A DNA stretch of 64,000 nt, from contig CM049321.1 of NCBI GenBank assembly GCA_026874595.1, positions 19,996,979 through 20,060,978 of the forward strand, in the 5' to 3' direction. Within the stretch, counting starts at the first letter, position 1. Every line of letters begins with the position of its first letter. Both the position numbers and the translations under genes were made by a program. This document shows positions 11,951 to 26,600 of the stretch, one piece after another. The stretch comes from Sipunculus nudus (taxonomy: Eukaryota > Annelida > Sipuncula > Golfingiida > Sipunculidae). The notes under the pieces are model-generated. The model saw only the letters and a program-made list of their open reading frames with translations, was not told the origin of the DNA and did not search any database.

Positions 11951-12080
11951 GCCGCGCGGGACATTCTTCATGTAAAGGTCTCAAAAAGAAAAAAAAATTA
12001 TAATAATAAAGGTGGCGCCACCAGCCTTCAGGACCTGATGAAACACTCCATGATCAGAAGAGAAGCATTGGAATCAATGC
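11951..12080 (+). CDS. Orphan internal exon candidate, unknown gene
   Basis: An open 130-nt segment between a good acceptor (TTTTCGCTGCAG) and a consensus donor (ATGC|GTAAGTCA). It reads AARDILHVKVSKRKK, then GGATSLQDLMKHSM and IRREALESM, a charged helical-looking peptide that I do not recognise. It contains the 12-bp palindrome GGTGGCGCCACC. No partner exon was found within several kb. It could be an exon of a gene with very long introns, a relic, or chance. Confidence 0.3.
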
Positions 12081-12179
12081 GTAAGTCAATCAAATACTGG
12101 GGCGTTTGTATCAAATATTTAACAAGCAAATTCGTGGAATTAATTTCCTCCCTTTTGGGCTCTTGATGTCTTTCATGCT

Positions 12180-12557
12180 TGATACGCAACCAAAATTATG
12201 ACATATGGAGAAAATCTTGAGAGCACAACTTAAACTAAAAACTTAAAACAGATAAACTATATGCATGTGTAGACATCTGCAGGGGAACATAAAAACTAAA
12301 ACACATTGAGAAAAATAGGACCCAAAATCCACGACACATGTTTAGACATATGCAGGCTAACATGAAAACTAAAACACACTGAGAAATTTGACCAAAATTT
12401 TAGATTTTTTTTTTTGCTGGAGAGAAATATTTTTCAGATAGAAACTCCAAAACCAATCACAACCGAGCTATGCATGAGAGCAATCACTGATCCAAATTTA
12501 AATGAAATCGGATAAAATTTAGGAAAGTACGTTGTCGCACGGAAACGAAAAAAAAAT

Positions 12558-12592
<35 letters not shown>

Positions 12593-12610
12593 CTAAATCA
12601 GTTATTCTGG
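12180..12610 (+). repeat. Interspersed repeat family E, copy 1, with (ACAG)n
   Basis: Shares GACACTCCAAAACCAATC-like, GCATGAGAGCAATCACTGA and GGACAGACAGACAG segments with copies at 20,430-20,790 and (inverted) 39,765-40,095. Holds duplicated ACATYTGCAGG...AAAACTAAAACACA blocks. The (ACAG)n run is at 12,558-12,590. Confidence 0.65.
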
Positions 12611-12888
12611 GGTGCATTAGCAAACCCCATAACTCAGATAATATAGGCAAAAGGTCTAATTTCAGGTGTCCAGGGAAATATTTCATGGATGTTAATTTAG
12701 AAGGATCCAGATCCATCGGTTACCATTTGTGTAATGATAACGAACAGACGGACGGACAGAGAGAAAAAGACGATAAAGCTCAGCAGGTCTCAAAGTCGGA
12801 TTCGCGCGCGTGCAAGAGAACCACTAAATTAAATGTCATTCATAAGTCACTTAAAAAATCTTTAAGTAAACAATTGCCCACCCTCCAA

Positions 12889-12909
12889 CACACACACACA
12901 CACACACAT
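12889..12909. repeat. (CA)n microsatellite
   Basis: About ten CA dinucleotides. Confidence 0.9.
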
Positions 12910-15900
12910 AGGCCTATATACGAACACAGCCGCATACACTACTTTAAACGCCTTTCATATATGCTAAAAATGGGTATTAAAATATCTTTCATATGTCGCC
13001 ATTATCATGAGTTTTGAATCAGGCTTTAATTCAACTTATAAAAATGGCGTCTCACCTCAGTGTGTTAGTTTCGATGCCTTCCTGATCGCTTTTTAATATA
13101 CCGTACACAGGCTCATACAACGAAACAGGAAGTCTCCAGCTCTCAAGTTAAAGCAGTCATCGACACACTCAGATACGAGTAGTGTTGTTTGCGTTCATTG
13201 AAAATAATAGGACATATGTGCGACCCCGCGAGGCCAGGCTGAGAGTGAGGCACAACAATATAAACAGAACCAGGTCCTCTGCATGGTAGGCATGAATGAG
13301 AGCACATTTATAAAAAAATCTGTCCTGTTTACCTGTAAGGTAATAGCGTTTCTAATATAATTAAGTTCAACGTATGATTAAATGAATAATGCCTTTCTTC
13401 ACAGTGGTGGGCGTTGGACTCGTGACCTCTAGGTTGTGGATTTGTGTCCCGGTGTGGGGTATTCCATATACCCTAAACAGATACACCCCGCACACACTAT
13501 ATGTGGACTTACCCTTTAATGCCCGTATGATAGAGTAGATGCCCAATGGGTCAGGCTGTGGGCATAGAAGAACTTGTCCAGTAGCAGGCTTTGGGTGTAG
13601 GCCCGGCCCTATGGAATCACTTAGGCCTAATTAGTAGCCAGGGTCCCCGCGTATAAGAAAATGGATGAAGTTAAGCATGGGTGAGGTTGAGTAGCTCTTA
13701 ACTCTCGATATCTTTAGTAGAACGCATAACCCCATTAATTGTTTATTTCAACATGGCGCAATCTGTTTAATAAGCTAGCTCGAACTATCAGCCACAACAT
13801 TTCATAAGTTTTACTGAGGAAGAATTAATATCAGACACAACTATTTACTGAGAGCAATATTTATGATCTTGTTTAACATTCACATTGTACATTTTATAAA
13901 TTATCTGTTAGATGCACTTGTAGAAACGCTAGCAATTCACACGAGTCTGGACATTCGCAGCCCTGGACGCATGTCTAAGAACGCATTATGGAATTCGTCC
14001 ACTAAATCATAAATAGGAAGTTAAAATGGATAAATTCTTGTTCTTTTATCATAAAATAATGATAACGAGGCGGGGGGGGGGGGGGGGGGGGATTCGTTTA
14101 GGTGGGGAACTCTCCTGTGGCGGAGAATTACTTCGTTACGGTGCAGGACGGACAATTAATACCCATCTGTCGAATGCCTGCGCGAGGAACATAACATAAA
14201 AATTGTAGACTGTTCCCAAGCAACGGAATGCATGGCGACAAACGGCCAATGTTAAACAACATTGCAAGATATTTAAAGACTTTCACGAGTCTTTTGTAAT
14301 AGCGTTCTGATATTATTCCACCATGAGATTGTCAGAAATTTTATTTGCTATTGTATTTGATTTAAAAACTCTGTTTATTTTTGTACTGGTTTAATATGAT
14401 AACTGCACGATCTTTTTTGCGCTGCAGAGCTTTTTTCCTTCAAAGCACATCTTTTGAATTTCTCGAAAGGCTCCCCTGGGAGGAAACCCTGGGATTAACC
14501 TTGAATAAATGTTGTATAAATTTCTCGAAAGGCAAAAAAACGAAAGTTGGATGGTACAAGATAGTACAGGATATTTATTATAAAATTGTAAATGCTTATT
14601 ACAATTAGATGGGTTTAATCACGTTCAAATGAGAAATTCCTCTGTCGGCGACATGATATTGCCATGTCGAACACAACTTGTAACGCAGGGTCTTTTGCAA
14701 TTTTTTCTCAGCGAGGTATGGGCATTGGAGAAACTGCTTATTGCAATCTGATGCGTGTTAAACGTTTTTATCCCTACCGGATAAAGCTCATTCTTCTTAA
14801 TAAGACGAAAACAATGTTTAAACGCCTGATCCTTTACACGTCTTGTCATTCAGGTTTTGCAACCAAATATAAAACTTTAAAAAAAAAGAAAAAAAAAAAT
14901 ATATCCAAATTATTCACGTGCTTATTATGTGAATGGCGGGTGCACATGGGCCCTATAGGTCTGATGACGTTCAGTTCAATAAGACGACCACATGGAGTAT
15001 ATGTGACGTTGATCACAAAGGCTAACGACACAGACAAGTTTATGTTCGTTTAATCAACCAATATGATAAACCATTAATATTCATGTATGTACATATATAG
15101 TATCTATATACCAAAACACATGCATGGCACAGCAGTACAAACAAGCGGTATTGCCATATCCTAAATGTGAATAGCACTTGCATTCACAACCATGAGCTCT
15201 GCATAATACCGTATTCAAGATATGTAAACATGCAAATACCAAAGGTATCTGTTATAAACTAAAAAGGTAAAACCCCAGTTAATGAACTGGGTCAATTTGG
15301 CACTGATAAATATACGAGATTGTAAAAATACTTGACTACTATACACATGTAATTTTGCACAGGCATAATTGTGTTCACTGTATGTCCCCTGCAGCCTAGC
15401 CCCACTGGCTCTTTTCCTTAACTAGATAAGGTTCAAAGTCCATAGTGTTCCGTCAACACTAAAACCAACAGGGCTGCAGCTGATTTGAGAATACCTTACA
15501 TAACAACACAAGGTACAAATATAATACTTTTTAATAATGCTTTTTTATAATGTTATTTGTAATACTTTGATTTTGCAATTTCTTAATAAAATAGATCTGC
15601 AAATTAATACTTTCATTGTGACAGAACCACAAAATCATGTTGTAAATAGGCCATCTGCACAAAGAGCATGTTCTTTATACAACAGGATGATATACTTGGA
15701 CCCCATTGTACTATTATGATTCTATCTCTTAGGAATATGGTTGGGCTTTAATCAGAAAACAAAACTGACATGGAAAGGAGGCAGACAGACATCCTGACTG
15801 ATGAGGATGCAGTTTCCAAAGACGAGACTATCTTGGCGGCTGAAGAGCCCCAATGCTAAACTAATGGCAAAACTACAATAAAATATAAAACGGGTCCATT

Positions 15901-17460
15901 GCTATCGCACTTTGACATAACCAGGAAAGGTTATGATCTAACTGGACATATTCCGGACTAAGCATGAGCATAAGACGCAATATCAAGTACAGTACTAACT
16001 GTTCAGCTTTTACCTTAAGGAATGTTTACAGGGGATCATTTGCTACAACACGCCCTCTCGTAAGAACACTGGTTAAAGTCGAAAAGTAACAAGAAACTGG
16101 AGAATCCTTTATGATCCTTTATATTTATGAAATGTCCAATGGTACTACTTAAAATATTCCAGGAAAGATAAGAAATCTCCTCACATTTATGTTGTAAAAA
16201 ACATGATCTATTGTTCACACCCAAAAATGCAACACCAAAAAAAATATCATGATCAGTAATTTACGTAAGCCCGCTTTCATAAACCTGCAAAGCATTATTT
16301 TCTGCTATAAAACACGTGACAGAACCTAGAAATTCTTATTTTTCTCCCGTTTGATCAAATTACCATGGTATATATGAAAATTTCATAATATGTCTGTCTG
16401 ACTGTGCCGACTCTATATATCATCTGGATCAGAACGATTAAGTGCCTCCTGGCCGTTTCTATAACTGTTAAACAAAAACAATCTTAGTTTCTTCAGGCAA
16501 GTCGTGTGTAGAATGCTTTACTGAACAACGGCCAAAGACTCGTTAAAATAAAGTCTTTCTTTATGTTCTTTAACCAAACCAAATGACACTAATTAAGTTT
16601 AGAAGATTAAATATAGCCTCTTGGCTGAAACTTTCTAAATACTTACGACCGGCATCGATTTGTCATAAAAACAATAGTGGCCTGACCGTAAAAAATCATC
16701 TGTAACTAACTGACCAAACAAAGGATATGATACTAAAATGATTCAGGAAAGGTCTTATTTACAGAAAAAAAGAGAATCATTCTGCACAAAAAACTCCCCA
16801 GGGGTGGAAAGTGCTGTTGAATAAACCAAAACGATTTACAAGATACAACATATTATATTTGTTGTTAATACTGATGAAGGCCAATGCTGATTGCTGATAA
16901 AGAAATGTATTTTGAACAGATAATGATATCAGGCAAAGATGATAGAAAAAGGGTGTTTTGATGTGTATGCTCAAGATTGTCACAATGTCACCAGTATTCA
17001 AGTGAACGAAATTGTCTACAATACACAGGAAAGAGACATTGCAGACAGAGAAACTGGAAAAAAAGAATATTAATTAAATACAGTTCTCCATCAAGACGGT
17101 CCCAGTCTGATATTTTGGACAATTATCCATTAAGAATACTGATAAAATATGCGCAGTGTAGCATCAATGCCCAGACTAACCTCTAAAACCGGGACAGTAA
17201 ATCTTAAATATATATAATAAATAAAAATAACTATTCCGTGAAAGTCACATAAGTTTAAGTTACCTTCTTATCAAAAGTAATAACTGACATAGGAGTTCTA
17301 GCTTATCCTGAAGTATACATGAACTTGAATGATTTTGTGAAAAGTACAACTGATATGCTTCAAGACTTGGCTGTTATGTATTATAAACATTTCCCTTGAA
17401 ACAAATATGGAATGATATCAATAAAATACAACTTAATTATCTTCAGTTATTTTTATATAA

Positions 17461-17466
17461 TTTATT
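17461..17466 (-). terminator. EFHB polyadenylation signal candidate
   Basis: AATAAA on the minus strand starts 5 nt after the EFHB stop codon. If used, the 3' UTR would be only about 20-40 nt. Confidence 0.45.
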
Positions 17467-17470
17467 ATGT

Positions 17471-17653
17471 TCAACTGGCAACCAGACTTTCTTTTTCTTG
17501 TTTTATTCCATCTGCCTGGACTTCATCCAAGATATTGCGGAACGATTCAACACTGACGACTCCTTTCGGATGACGCTCTGCAGCCATATTGTAAATTTTA
17601 TCAAATGTGTTCAGATCCATCTGCACACCAATGTTGAAGAAAACTTCCCTTAT
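17471..17653 (-). CDS. EFHB: EFHB coding exon 9: degenerate EF-hand, C-terminus (residues 527-586)
   Basis: Acceptor TTTTTTTCAG. Reads IREVFFNIGV then FDKIYNMAAERHPKG and VSVESFRNILDEV, with EF-hand spacing but without the acidic calcium ligands. Stops after ESLVAS. Confidence 0.92.
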   Translation of the reverse strand: MREVFFNIGVQMDLNTFDKIYNMAAERHPKGVVSVESFRNILDEVQADGIKQEKESLVAS

Positions 17654-20600
17654 CTGAAAAAAATATGACACAAGTAGGAATACACTATCATGATGTACTG
17701 GTATGAAAGAAAGTGGCTGTATTGGCAGCATGAGTGAGTTGGCCATTTATGTCAGCAGTCAGTCAAGACCAAACAAAGTGGTCTTTACTGTAGGGTGGAA
17801 ATATTACTTGGGTGGCCATCAGTTGGCGGTCTTCCATATGTAGAAAATCTCATAAGAAACAAATAACATGAATTAAATGACCATTATACATGACACCTCA
17901 ACAAACCATTCTTTCTGTAAAAAGAGGTACTGAAAATAGTATGACAAAGATTGAAAATTAAATAAAATTATTAATATATCTGCAACTGCTTGGTAGATTT
18001 TTTTTTTCTGATAAAAAATTGCAATGGAATACTGACAGTAACTGACAGACCTGATTTTATACAAATAAACAATGATCACACCATAATATATATGTAGGCT
18101 GTGGAACTGGGCAATTTTGGACCAAGTGGTGGAACAGGGGAGGCGCGAAAAATTTGGTGCTGACATGGAGACTGATATCAGAAGAAGGTACATTTATTAA
18201 CTTCTTTATGCTATGGAAATATTTTCTAATATTATATGGACTGCAAATTTCATTTTCGTTACACGCACCAAATTAAATTTTGATTGAGAAAGCTGCCAAA
18301 AGTTAATGTGCTGCCTCACAATGGCCAAGTCTGTCCCTGATCAGTCAGGAACCCAAATTCACTTAAATACAATAACATATATGTATATTGGGTATGCATA
18401 ATGTAAAGAAATAGTCTCATTCAGTCTTATTTTCTTACCTCATCACGAGTCCTTGGGATGAGGAAATCCTTCTCGTATACTCCAAGTGTACTGTAGATGG
18501 AGGGATTCACCAAACCGTAGGCATCAGACTCATCACCGTAGTTTGTGCGGTCATCGATGCGGCGGATGCGGGGGGCAGGAAGGTCAGTTCGGATGGTTGG
18601 TACACCATATTTCCTGTAGCCTTGAACAAAGTTAGCAAGAAAATTAACCAAAATTAAATAAAGACTGGAAGAGAAATTATTAAAATGATGCAAACTCATA
18701 AGGACTACAGCTGTATAATATTTATAATAACTGACAAACAATTTCCGAATATAATGATTTACAAATTTACATTCTGAGAAATGTCTCCCGTTTCATACTT
18801 CTTTCTTATATTTAGGCAATTATTATAATAATGTAATTATCAAAACAAATTTAACTCTAAGAAAGTAGAGGGAACTGTTTTACTTGGCTTTATTATATTG
18901 AATTCTAAATATGGGATATTTAGTGTTGATCTGGCAAACAATGATATTTAAACCTTGTCCCATATCCAACTCCTGGGGCTAAATTTCCACCCAAATTTCA
19001 GGTTAAATTGAGAGACTAGTAAGTTTGAAACATGCAATATGGACATGGTAATAGGTAATTTCAGCACAGCATATTATATCATCAATGATGTAACAACAGC
19101 TAACTAAGCCATGTTAAAAAATGATGAGATCAATCCTACTTAATCTCTTCTTACATTTCCAAATATAACTTGTAAACATAAAATATACCAATCTAGCATA
19201 ACTAATTTAATGCATATCTATGCATATGTATGATACACACCAAATGGCACATGGGCTAGGCAAATCTATTATGCCACATCCATTAATGCCATGTCATATA
19301 TTCTAAATCCTAGGGGCTCATGTCTATAAACGAGTGACCAAAGCTTTCAAGAATTGCCCCATTCTGTTATAACTGTTTTATTGGTCAAGTGGTTTAGCAG
19401 TCTTACCTTTGGTGGAGATGCCACCAACCACAGCATTGATCATGCCAGCACTGGTACGATGTTCACCAATAGCTCTGTCAATCTGCTTCTGTAGTCGGGG
19501 CATGTCATCTTGTTTTGGTGATTGGCTGTCACCAAGATTCTCTGTGGGCGTCTTTGCTCTTTCACCTGTAACAAAACAGGTATATATTAAAAGTAAATCT
19601 TGTCCACAAAATTTGTTCAGCTGTAAAAATTTAGAAGAAATTTAAAAATAATTGGCCATATATATATTTTGCATTTGCATTATTATTAATAAATAGAATA
19701 GATATGGTATACAATTTTGTGATATATGTCAATAAAAGCACTGATTTATTAGTTTTATAATTTAATTATAATTATAATGGTTAGGAAGGATTGTGATTGT
19801 GCAGGATAACTGTAGGGAATATTATATCAATAAAATCAAATCTAGAATTTGTTTAGATTCTGAAAATCTTACTGAGAATCTGACTAACATTGTCTGATTA
19901 TGATTTTGAACATAAAATATAATATGTAAAAAATATCACCAAAACACTTAACATGCATGCAGCATGTTTTCCATACTAACAATTCAGTTTCAATTCTCTA
20001 TAGATTCACTTGCTTGCTCAATAAGGAATGTGTCTTCAGTCCCAACAAACACTAAGAACTGACCATGACACAAGTCAATTCTTTAAAACATGATACTCAT
20101 TCAGAGATGAAGCAAACATGATACAAGCATGATGACTCCAATTATCTTGTCAAAGATACATCTGATTGCAAAGATGGAATATGTACGTCATACATCAAAA
20201 CCAAGGAAGTGTACGTGCTGATCAATGCATTGTCTATTAATGATGTGATATCTTTGGACTGAATGGTCCTATAATTGTATTTCGTTTTTCAAACTTCATT
20301 GTTTGTTTTCTTGTTGTATACAATCAACGCACTCTGTAGAACAAATAAATGAAAAAAAAAAGAAAATTTGTGGAATTTAAGTTCCCCGCTTCTGCCTCTT
20401 GTTGTCTTTCATGCTTACCTGATCAATATGTTTCAGTTTTTATGTTTGCCTGAAGATGTCTCAACATGTCATAGTGGCTGTGTTTAGTTATCATCAGTGG
20501 TGCCCTGAAGATGTCTCCACATGTCATAATTTTGGTTGTGAAATAGAAACAAAATTATGACATGTTTTTGTTTTGGAGCTGGAGAGAATAAATTTTCAGA

Positions 20601-23600
20601 CAGACACTCCAAAACCAATCCCAATCAAGGTATGCATAAGAGCAATCACTGACCCAAATTTGAATGAAACAGAATAATATTCAGGAAAGTTATCACCCAG
20701 AAACGAAAACCTGATGGACAGACAGGGGGACGACAGACAGACAGACAGACAAACCCAAATCAATGTCCCCTGTTCCGGGAAGCTGAGAAGATATATAAAT
20801 ATATATCTATATATACTCACCATTTTCCTGTAAACCAGATGGCATTTTGTCTTTCCAGTTGAGGAAGTTTGCGAACTCGATGTAGCTGATCAAGCCATCT
20901 TTATCAGCGTCACAGTATGACATCAGCTGTCCAAGTAGCTCGGGTTCAATGGGAAGGTTAAACTGGATGCAAGCTTCTCGTAAATCAGCCATATCAATAC
21001 GACCTGGATACAAAAGCAAAATGATGTAGTCATTATGGGATGAATGGTCAGGAATGCCAACAACTCAGCCAGAATCGTGAATGCAAAAGTGTGGTTTTAT
21101 ATTAAATGATATCACAGACAATGTCAGTCTAAGCCTACTTTGCAATTTGTCTTCCTGGTCTTTTGAGGATGTTTTTTCTTCTCGGCTCCTTGGGGACTAT
21201 ACAACAACATCATAATAGAAGCCAGAAGGTTATTTGTTGTACATATGCCTGTACCCATAATACCCATAAACTGGGTGAAGAGAATGCACCATTGTGGTTA
21301 AGGCTTTGGCTAGGAGTCTTAGTGCAGATAATATATTAATCAAGTCAAAAGAAGTTATACCAGCAACTGTTTATATCTATGATAATCGTTTAAGATTTTG
21401 TGTAGATTTATCAATAATAATATAATATTAATTAAATTAGCTTATAATTTATAAAATGCTTGCTGTTAACAAGACTTGATCATGGTCTTAGGACAAGAAA
21501 AATTTTTGAGTAAAGACTATTTCAAACCTCATCAATTTTATGTATGTAATACCCACAAAATAGAAATTAATGTAGCTTTGTGTTATCAATTATGCTGTAT
21601 ACTTACCTGACCCATTACGGTCATAGAATCTGAAGGCTGCCAGGAGATCCTCGAAATTGTGATAGTTGGCCTTCTTCAGGTGCTGTCTGATGGCTGCGAG
21701 GACCCCACGCTGACGGTCCTTCCCCCGTAGGTAACTGTCAGGGTTACGTGTGTGGATCAAGTCACCTGCTCCGTACTCGTCAGGTTTTACGAGGATTCCA
21801 AATGTGTGGTCTGGTGGAACATTGAGTGTATCTTTGATCCTGAAACAAAATGAAAATAGTTGTTACATTTAATAATCACAGGGTGTCTTTCTGTGTTTGT
21901 TTCTACAAACTACCGTAAGTGCAGAGCAGAAGTCGCATCCCTATGACAAGACTTTTGGTTAATGCTAGTGTAGTCTTTTCCCTTGCACTGGTGTCACTTA
22001 TGTCTTGCAATCACAAATAGTTATTAATAGAGCTGTTTCAAAGTGATTAATGTCTGTAAACAGTAGTTCATATTTAAGTCTTTTCATTTAATTTAATATA
22101 TAAAGACAAACATATTAATTATATCGGAAAAATCAAGGCTTGTGTATAAAATGCTGATCTTAACCTAATAAACACAACTGTGAAGATCCAAAATACAGAA
22201 TCAATGGTCCTAAAACACCATGCAGTGTTGTATCAACTTTGCTCTATTAGGTTTAAGGTTTCCTACATGAAAATTAGTGGTGATATTGACAGATGATCAT
22301 TCAATGTAGACTTCCTAAATTGCCATAAATATATAATATATAATACTGGTGTTTCCCTGCACACTTCAAAATAAGCAAATTTACAAAAAAATATACTTTT
22401 TATATTACTGAGCTAACAATACAAAATTACTGTCAGCAACTTCTATATGCAAACCATATACTTATGCCTTGTGCACTATGGGATGCACATAAAAGATATA
22501 AATAAAAAAAAAACTTCCTACATGTAAGCAATGAACCAGACGTGCAGAGCTGTTTGACAGAATTTAAAGGAATTAGAAATGATCTTTCAATTTTCAGGTC
22601 GCTCATCTGAATGGAAACAAGAAAATGATTCATGCATCTATCAAATACCATATCCAGATGACAAATTGGGGTTATTATGTCCTTATACAATATATATATA
22701 TATCTAAGAAGTATCATAGAAAAAATGTTGTGGCATGCAGAAATGGATCAGGATGCACAAGCAATAATTTTGTGAGCTGTGGGATATTTTTATAAATCAA
22801 ATGATGCAAAGGTGTAAGGGGATTAACACTGTGTACACACTGAACATAATAACTCACGGGTCATGAACTTTTCCTAGCTGTGGTTGTGTCCTTTCTCGGA
22901 AGTCGTCAACTCTTTTTGATACAATCTGTGCTGCTTTTTCCTGCTGCGTATCATTCAGCCATTTTAGTGTTTTCCGTACGTGGCGTCCGTCGTTCTCGTG
23001 GGGAGTTGGAATACCAAATTTCCCATCTTTGGCATAGCTGGCTGATTTGTAGCTCCTGCAACACTGCTCACCGGGACGATAGCTGCGGTGTGACCTCAGG
23101 TAAAGGTCATGTCCTACTTCATATTCATTGTTGACTTCTCCGAAAGATTTGTCTGGATTAACCAGCTCTCCAGCTGTACCCACTGAAAAATTACAAAAAA
23201 TTGTGTTATGGTAAATGAACTAAAATTGAACTACTGGGTATACAAATTTGGATAAATGTATGGACAATTACCTGAAAACAGATGTATACAACCTTCTGCT
23301 GTTCAGAGGGCCAATAAGGCTTCCTCCAGATGCACCTGTAACTCCCTTATTTGGCCAGATTCCATGAGATCAAACATACAGCATCTTTATTATATTGTCA
23401 GTTCTATAGTTTGGCTTTTTTTCAACTTATCTAAAGCAAACCTTGTCTGAACCAGATCTATAAATTTGTAGAGATACAACAACAGATTTGCAATATATTT
23501 ACCTGCAATATAAGTGCAAAAAGTGTTAGAATTCACATGAATTGTTATGGTGAAGGGATTATACTGTGGACAAAACTGCACATATGTGCAATAGCAATGT

Positions 23601-26600
23601 CTAATAAACACTGCTAAATAATGCAATTCCCAGTGAAATAGAAATGACCACAGTGCAATTACATATTTTTCTTTATTTATGGAATTAATTCTGATGCTCA
23701 TATAAATGTGCACTAAAGGAGATAAAACCTATTTATTTAATTGTAAGATGTTGCAACATATTCAAGCTTGCTAAAAGTAGACAGTCAAAACTGCATCATT
23801 TAATGTACCAGGGGAGTTGTATACAATAACGCCTTTCCGCCTGTCTCAGAAAGGCAAACATATACACAGAAAAGCAGTTTTCATTCTGTGATTTCTGTTA
23901 GAAAGAAAAATACTTAGTTATTTTCCACATTAATAGCTGATAAGTAGTAACACACATGATACAAAACGAAATATTTACAGGTGGTATTCCAATGACTCCC
24001 TATATTTCCTATATTTATTTATGAAAAATGGTCTATAATTTCTTATATTTTCTGACATTTAGACCCTCATCTCTTATATTTTCCTGTTTTTTTTTCACTG
24101 CACAATCATGTTTCTGATATAAGTTTTTTTTTGCATGCAAATGTACATGTAGGATGGCATATAAGATGGCAGTATCAGGTTTACACTGAGCTAAGTGTGA
24201 CTGAACCTTTGAAAGGATGCATCTTTACGGGGAAAGTCAAATTTATCTGCAGAAAGACAAATCCTGTATTAATGCCTATCTCTTGAAAAGGTGAAAATGT
24301 CTAAGTATTACGATCCCTGGGTACAGTTGGCAACATATTGCTATGACTTTCAATAGATTCAGGCCTGAATTCAGAACTGCAGCTTAAAAAGTGTTCCTCA
24401 CCAAAACTCATATCATAATGTACAATCTGGCAAATGGCACCAACAAACAAGCACAGGTAATAAACAATGTCAGCCTTAAAAAATAATCTAATACCTTTTT
24501 CAGTCCTGATTCCAAATCGTGTGTTGATTGGGTCTAAACCTTGTGGGAATCCTACGCTCTGGTCATGTGACCTTCCAAGTGGCGCTCTCTGGTGGGAAGC
24601 ATAAAGAGATTCCTTCTTGTTTATCAGTGACTGCTGGTAGCGGGTTTTAGGGTCCGGGTTGACCAGCTCTCCTGATTTTAAGGAAGGATTTATACAAACG
24701 CCATGAGTCATCTGTGCAGCTAACTTCAGATGTGGGTCGTTTGCTCGTCCATAAAATACTCGTGATTTGCCCGCATCTGGTCTGAAGGTGGCTCTGAATT
24801 TCCTAACGACCCCAGGGGAATCAGGCTGAAAATGTGCAGAAATGTTATACATGATCATCCTTGAACTTTTTATTTTGAATCTGAGATAAGATGTATTTAG
24901 TTACAACAGCTATAAATTAATGGTATTTTCATTACATTCATCTATATTTAATTTTCAGGATAAATTATCCAAAATCTATATTTTTGCATAAAACTATAGA
25001 ATCAGTTATCTGAGACATCTGACCAAAATTTATTTTCCAACTGACAAACATCTTATTTGTAATCTGAATTACCATTTTGCATTTTACTGGAACCATTTTT
25101 GTACAAGGTAAAATAAATGAACATGTATACTGAATCAGAATAAAAAGCAGCCTCCCAGTGAGGCCACACATTTTCAAATGAGAACCAGTTCCTTGGTGAT
25201 GTTGCTAATTTGTGTTGTTGCCTTGATTCTTTAAAATTCTTAAAGATATGAAAAATGAACTCAAATCTGTATTGATTACATTCGCCATAACAAGATTTGA
25301 ATGATTTTTTATTACTTGCACACCTGCAAAAATTCTAAATATTGTGTTTTGACCAGTAGATTAAAAAAAAAAAAATTACCTGATGGCATAATATTTTTGC
25401 AAACAGGGTCTCTTACACAATTAATTATTTGTTGTGTGGTCTTACTTACCCTTTCTACTGGTTGCATGCACAGCTGAGCTGAGTCAGATGTGGCAGTAAG
25501 CTTACCAGCCTGAGAAAAAAAGTAATCATAAAAACTTATTCCTATAATTTGCATGTATCCTGAATTTTAATAATCTGCTCAAAGCACCTGACAAAAATGA
25601 AAACATGAATAAAAATACATCATATATGAAATTATTAAATATATGCTTAGACATAAAATCACCACATAAATTAATATCTACAAATAATTTCTTCCTGGAT
25701 AATAATACAATTAAGCAATTTTGTGAGCCAAGTAATATTCAAATCTAATCAATCACTGCGTAATATCCAAGGAAGGATTTATATACAGTGATTTTATTTG
25801 CTGTATAACAAAGCTAACTACAAAATGTGTATTGTTTATCTGTACCTAGGTATGAGCTAGAAATATATCTGAAAATGATATAAAAATTACTGTTAATGCA
25901 ATAATTAAAATTAATTGATCATTGCATGCTTAATTTGACGCATTGATCATTTGATGCATTGTTAAAGCCCTAATAATTTAAGCTAAAGCGAAAAATGTTA
26001 TCCTAGTAGGATATGAAAATTGGGACATTTTTTCTCCTCAGATGATTCTTTAGGGATACTGTTTTCTAAACTGTCAATTAAGACACTTGATAAAATTCAT
26101 CTGCCTAATGTGTGGGTCACCTGCTCGAATGAAATTTGTTTACTGACTATGAATTATTATTAATATGCTGAAAATGATCATACTGCTAGTCCTTGAGTAA
26201 GTACCTGTTTAAGGATACAGGGAGTTGCAGGCTACTAAGCTTCACCGATGCTTAACTGCACATGTCTCCTTATTACCCTAGGACTAACTATTAACTAAGC
26301 GATTTTTTTTTAAATAAGCGACTTGCCCAATACCACAGACTGGAGGCTGATCATTGCTGGACCAAAGCCCAGCAATACCCTACCCAGCTGGTGACCAATT
26401 CACTGCCATGACCCTCCTGATCATTAGAGCAGCCTATCTTGTTATGGGGGGAAGAGTGGGTTAGTCTGTTTTAATGAAAGCGGGGTGGTAGATAGCTGTG
26501 CTGTTTTACAATAGAACAGATCATACTAAATGTCAAACTCAGCTATTATACTCACGGCTCTTGTTTCTGGGTTTCTGTCTTTGAAGCGACCTTCATAAAT

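Larger units (their letters stand above)
12611..17470. other. Intergenic region between STX17 upstream and EFHB 3' end
   Basis: No convincing exon. A tRNA-like/SINE fragment lies near 13,405-13,470. A 20-nt poly-G run lies at 14,071-14,090. 14,620-15,050 is open on both strands but has no recognisable protein. The remainder is AT-rich unique-looking DNA. Confidence 0.4.

Noticed and set aside
14664-15053. 129-codon plus-strand frame
   Set aside because: Runs through a poly-A tract with biased composition and no homology signal; the minus strand is also partly open.
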